Shown here one piece after another: positions 59,701-64,000 of a DNA stretch of 64,000 nt. Each line of letters begins with the position of its first letter. The stretch's first letter is position 1. The position numbers and the translations under genes are program-made. The DNA is taken from positions 1,969,077-2,033,076 of the forward strand of contig SIJG01000014.1 in assembly GCA_023374025.1 (NCBI GenBank), given 5' to 3'. Under the pieces are notes generated by a model. That model was not told the DNA's origin and ran no database searches. It saw only the letters and a list, made by a program, of their open reading frames with translations. The stretch comes from Heterodera schachtii (Eukaryota; Nematoda; Chromadorea; Rhabditida; Heteroderidae).

Positions 59701-60126
59701 TTCTTAGCGAACGGACTCGCTCAGTTGGGCCGGCACGGTTTGGCCCCAGCATGTTTTTTCCATTATAAATTTCTATAACTTTTTTTCTTTGTGATCCAAA
59801 TCCAATATTCTTGGTATCATTCGAAAGCTCTTCACATGCTCTATTAGCCTTACAAAAAGCGAAAAGATTTCTAACCTGTAAAAAATTTTTAAGAAAAAAC
59901 TTCAAAAATTTCGACTTTTTTGCAATTTTCATGTATAATTTTTTTGGTAATTGTCTAATCGCGAAGCAATAGCTTAGAAAAAGCTTCCAAACATGTTAAG
60001 CTTTCGAATGATACCAACAATGTTGGATTTGGATGACAAAGAAAAAAAGTTATAGAAATTTATAGTGGAAAAACATGCCGGGGCCAAACCGTGCCGGTCC
60101 AACTGAAGTAAACCGTTAGCGAAACA
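59701..60126. repeat. Foldback-type repeat with ~140-bp arms
   Basis: The left arm has CAGTTGGGCCGGCACGGTTT and the right arm AAACCGTGCCGGTCCAACTG. Pairing runs on through ATGTTTTT.CCA and AACTTTTTTTCTTTGTGATC to the CATTCGAAAGCT block. That inner block also occurs in the 2851-3207 element. Confidence 0.75.
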
Positions 60127-62305
60127 AAATTCCAGGGAGAATACTAAAAAATATTTAAATCCAATTCTTTATTATTCCATATTTTACTATCAAATTTGGC
60201 ATGTTCCACCGCCAATAACCTTATCATTTGATTTAAATAAATTAAGTGGTGCTGCGAATTCCAAGTCGCGTTTTTTCCGTGCGAAATGCCATTAGAGTAA
60301 AAAAAAAACTGCACATTAATAAACATCAAAAATTATTTATCCGATGAAAAGCAAATTATCATCATTAACATTTGCACATGGCGAAGAGTGAAAGACATTT
60401 TGAAGAATGGATGGAATCGATGATTTGTTATTTAGCTTTATAGTTGTTGATAAATGAGGCTTTTCGAGGTCCAATTGTCCAAAAAACAAAAAGAATGAAT
60501 GGGATATTTAAATTAATCGGAAAAGACTTTTTCTCCCTGGGGTTTCCCTGAGAAAAGAGGGCGCATTAGAGCAGAAAATCGAACGATTGGAAGGAGCGGA
60601 TTGATTACAGTATAAAGTGAGTGTAGGAAAGACTACGGTCCAATGAGTACGGTGTGATATTCGCTGATGCTTATAAACTGAGAAGGAACTGCTTTCTCCC
60701 GAATAAATTTGTGAACATTATGTTTATAAATTTTAGTCTCCTTCTCGCTTATTTTGGTGGTGATATAAAAAATAAATATAAATAAAACACTAATGAATTG
60801 CATAATTAAAAAACAATTGGCTAAATTACGTGCTATTGTAAATAATATAATATAAAAAAGAATCGGCTAAATTAAAAAATAAGATAATTAAGTACAAATT
60901 AAAATTGCTAATGAGTGCTTTTCCGTTTGATTAGTTCCTCTTCCTCTACTTTTCCTATTTCTGTTTGGTTTCGTTTTGCTACTGTTCTCCTACGGTTTGG
61001 GCTGTGCTGTTTGCTCCGCTGTGTGTTGTGTTTGTACTGCTCCAATGGGTCGTCCGTCGGCAAAGGAAAAAAAATTTGCGAGTGTTTCCCTGAGGCGAAT
61101 TTGAGAGGAAAGAGCGAAAAAGAATCAGCATTTAACAAATTGAGTACATAATTAGTAAGCATTACATATTAATTTACGCGATTAATGAATGAATGTGTGC
61201 CAGCGATGTTGGGGAGAGGGGGAGGGGGGAGATTGGCAAATGGAAAATAAATAAATAAAATTAGGGGGGAATGAAAAGCAAAAAATAATACAAAAAAAAA
61301 AAGAATTGGTGAATAATGATGATGCTTATTGTATATATAAATACAGATAATAATGCTAAAATTCGAATATTTCAGAAGGGCGAAAGGCGTCCTGAGTGAG
61401 TGATGGTATTGTGGCGCGGTGATCAGCAGAAAAAAATGTTAGAGAGGAGAGCAAAAACAAATGAAAAAAAAACAAAAAACATCGAAATGGATGATTGACA
61501 AAAAAGTGGGGTGATTATAAATGATCCAGTTAATTTATTCCTGAGTGATTTCAAATGGAAACGACGAGAATTTGAGGGGGGGGGGGGGGGAGTGAGTATG
61601 TGAAAAGAGGAAGAGAAAGATTGGAAAACATAAAATGTAAAATAAAGACAAAATGAATAATATTAATAAAAAGGACGAAAAATCAGTCAGTCACTTTTTG
61701 TTGGATGGAAGGGGGCCACAATGTACAACATGGACCGGAGGAATTCATCAAACGGCGGGCTTTACATAAAAAGGGCGGATTTACCAGGGGGAAGGGACAA
61801 ACGGAGTAAAGCAAAAGGCATTTTTTATTTTTGGGTTTAAAAGTTAAACAAATTTGTTCCTTGAAAATGCTTTCTGCTGTTGGCACAATGTTTTCTGCTG
61901 AGATTGGAAAGGATTCAGTCGAATTAGCTTTGTATACGAGAGGTATCTACTCAGACTTTGGCTTCGCACTAAAAAGCCGACTTTAAGAAAAAATAAGCAA
62001 AGGAAGCAAAATTAATGAAAATGTCCAACAGGTCCAAATTGGGAAGAGAAAGAGAAAACGAAGAGAATGGAGAAGGTTGTGCGAGAAAAAGAAAAAAAGG
62101 GTGTGAGAGAGAAGAGAAAGGAGAGAGAGAAAAAGAAAGAGGAAGAGAGAAAAAAGAGGTATGGAGGAAAAGCGGAAATGAAAGACATTTTTGGGTATTA
62201 AAAATTTAAAAAAGTAACAAAAAATAATATTGTTTTTATTTATATAAATAGCGGAGGACTGGGGGGGGGGGGGGAAGGAAGTGGATAGAATGATCTTTTC
62301 ACTTT
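60127..62305. other. Intergenic or 3' UTR region of the rightmost gene
   Basis: No exon with splice support. Contains G homopolymers at 61577 and 62262, a purine-rich run at 62020-62165, and a plus-strand open frame at 60915-61151 that I reject. The 3' part near 62.3 kb probably includes the untranslated tail of the minus-strand gene. Confidence 0.4.
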
Positions 62306-64000
62306 TTATTCGCTCCGATCCATCGGCTGTTGATGAAGCTGTTCTTGGGAGTGTTCATGCTTAATGTCCATCTGAAAAAAAATTGAAATTAAATTATTGG
62401 TGTACGCATTTTCAATAAAATAATTCATATTTAAAAGATTATTTTTGCATTTTCTATCGGAATATTCTGTTTTTTTTTTCGAATTTCAATGGTAGTATTC
62501 CCCCTCCCATAACCCCCAAGTGCATGTCCGTCCTCAGACCATCCATGGTTCCTCCCCACGTCCCCACCCCCTCGTCCGCACTGCCCACCTGTTCCGGCGC
62601 GTGGTGTTCGTCCATCCCACCGCTGGTAGTGCCCGAGTCGCCGCCGCTGCTGCGCGCGCACGCGTCGCTGCTTTCGCCGTCGCCGTCCTCCGGGCTTTGC
62701 TGCTGCGTGGTGGTGCCGGTGGACTGTGAGGAGATTGTTGGCGAGGACAAATGGCCCTCCTCCTCCTCCAAGTCCTCCTCCTCCTCTTCGTCGTCCAAGT
62801 GAGTCTCTTCGACCTTTAAATAATTTTTTTTAATTTAGTTTATTTTATTTTTTTCCGCTTTTTCTGTACCTCCATCCGTTCGACCGCTTCGCGTGCCGCC
62901 GCCACGTTCAGCAGACCGCCGCCGCTTATGCCACCTCCGTTCTCCACCATCGATGCCAACAGCGATCCGCCGCTGCCGGACGAACACGGGGGCAACTCGT
63001 TGAGCTCCAATGCGTTCTAACAATAAGCATTATTTATTATAGCATCCTGTACAAATTGACCCGAATTAGCCTATGTTTTTCTCATTTTTTTGACCCAAAT
63101 TGCCGCAAAATTAGATATTTTTGTAAAATTAATTAAAAAATCAACAGCAAATTAAAAGTTGCCCTTCCTTTTCTCAAATGAAAAAGATTTTCATTTGATT
63201 ATGAGGAAAAGTGCCACTTTCTGGATGTGGGTGTGATTCACTTATTCATTCGTCTTATTCTCCGAACTCCCAACCCCAAGCGAAGATTGCAGTGACATTT
63301 GCTGCTGTTGCTGGCGCCGGTGTGCCAATTCTGCGAGTGCCGCGTTCACCGCCGCCATTGTCTGCGCTGTGTCCTGCGACTGACCAATGCCGCCGCCGCT
63401 CATCGCCGCTGATGGCCCAGCTGCGGCACCGCTGGTGGTCATGGAGTGTTGCTGCTGCTGCTGGTGGCCCAACGCGGCAATGGCATTTGGGCCAACGACG
63501 GGACGGCCGCCGAACTGTTGGAAAGGCGACTGACCGACGACGACGCCCACCGACGGAGCCAACTCCACCCCTTGGGGCTGCTTGTGGTGGAACTTGCGAG
63601 CGTGACGCACACGGCGGCAGCTGAATTAAAAAAAAAACATTTCCAAAATCCAAATTCAGATAGAATTTACCGCGCCGCCAATTTGCGCATTGCCTCGCGA
63701 AAGTACTCCTTGAACTCGTTCTCCTTCCCGACCCGGTCAAACAGCACCTTTTGGCACACATCTGCAAAATAAATAAACAGTCGATGTTTCGAATTTGCAT
63801 GCCTTATTGCCTCAATCAAAATGAAATTATTGTTAAAAATGAAAGTACAGTAAATATAAATGATGCCGGGAAGTGGCAAATTGCTGTAGCTCGAGTGGTT
63901 CGGCATGGCGAACGTTGTCTTTGCCATAAGTCGAGAACCGAACACGCGCTTCTCCGCCAGCTTTTTGCACAGTTGGGCCATTGTTTCGGCAACGCTTTGG
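62306..64000 (-). CDS. Gln-rich nuclear-type protein with acidic/Ser tail, N-terminus outside the window
   Basis: Six exons keep phase: to 63849 (from the window edge), 63761-63671, 63620-63275, 63016-62870, 62813-62589 and 62371-62306 (TAA). The N-terminal part is compact and basic (MAQLCKKLAEKRVFGSRLMA, NEFKEYFREAMRKLAARC, RHARKFHHKQPQ). The middle is Gly/Ala/Gln-rich (two QQQQQ runs). The tail has DDEEEEEDLEEEEG followed by Ser/Thr/Gly and ends MDIKHEHSQEQLHQQPMDRSE. The composition suits a transcriptional or chromatin cofactor, but I do not recognise the family. The gene is GC-rich compared with the rest of the window. The final exon has a textbook acceptor (TTTTTTTTCAG). Earlier exons lie to the right of the window. 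Confidence 0.65.

Noticed and set aside
62520..62802. Plus-strand Ser/Ala-rich ORFs
   Set aside because: Antisense to the acidic tail exon of the rightmost gene, whose exons keep phase.

Overview
This is AT-rich nuclear DNA from a nematode. The evidence is short introns with TTTCAG/TTTAAG-type acceptors, a RIC-19/ICA69 homologue, an Srg-type serpentine chemoreceptor, a nematode-style nuclear receptor DNA-binding domain, and a degenerate array of the nematode telomere hexamer TTAGGC. Expanded secreted proteins and a secreted LEA-like protein would suit a parasitic tylenchid, but the species cannot be read from the sequence. There are no rRNA genes, CRISPR arrays, operons of bacterial type or canonical tRNA genes.

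Layout. 0.1-2.2 kb (+): 3' part of a ric-19/ICA69 gene. 4.0-11.9 kb (+), 24.9-33.9 kb (-) and 37.1-49.9 kb (+): three large genes of one family, here called PAP-A, PAP-B and PAP-C. A fourth relic, PAP-D, lies at 14.4-15.9 kb. Each of A-C starts with a signal peptide, continues through long helical and Lys-rich modules, and ends in a canonical poly(A)-polymerase-like catalytic, central and RNA-binding region. A and B form a tail-to-tail inverted pair around a 13-kb spacer that holds a LEA-like secreted protein (12.2-12.9 kb, -), PAP-D, an Srg receptor (16.2-17.6 kb, -), a Cys-rich secreted protein (19.6-22.1 kb, +) and a class-A GPCR (22.6-24.8 kb, +). Right of PAP-C are a DBD-only nuclear receptor (50.6-51.7 kb, -), an unrecognised 11-exon single-pass membrane protein (53.4-56.0 kb, -), a repeat-rich stretch with an interstitial telomere-like array (58.7-59.0 kb), and the 3' part of a Gln-rich/acidic-tailed protein (62.3 kb to the window end, -).

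The PAP-like family is the most unusual content. PAP-C keeps all three catalytic aspartates and carries two copies of the N-terminal module. PAP-A and PAP-B have lost all three aspartates. PAP-A also has a nonsense codon and frame breaks. The 3' parts of A and B are nearly identical while their 5' parts are strongly diverged, with a sharp boundary near 6.86/31.0 kb, which suggests gene conversion or a recent partial duplication between the inverted arms.

Mobile DNA is abundant. Five hAT-type non-autonomous elements have perfect 8-bp target duplications, and others are degenerate. Two of them carry a tRNA-like A-box/B-box segment and a GC-rich hairpin. Several long-inverted-repeat (foldback) elements are also present. 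Gene models were built by hand from reading-frame phase, splice sites and comparison between copies. Coordinates of splice sites may be off by a base or so.
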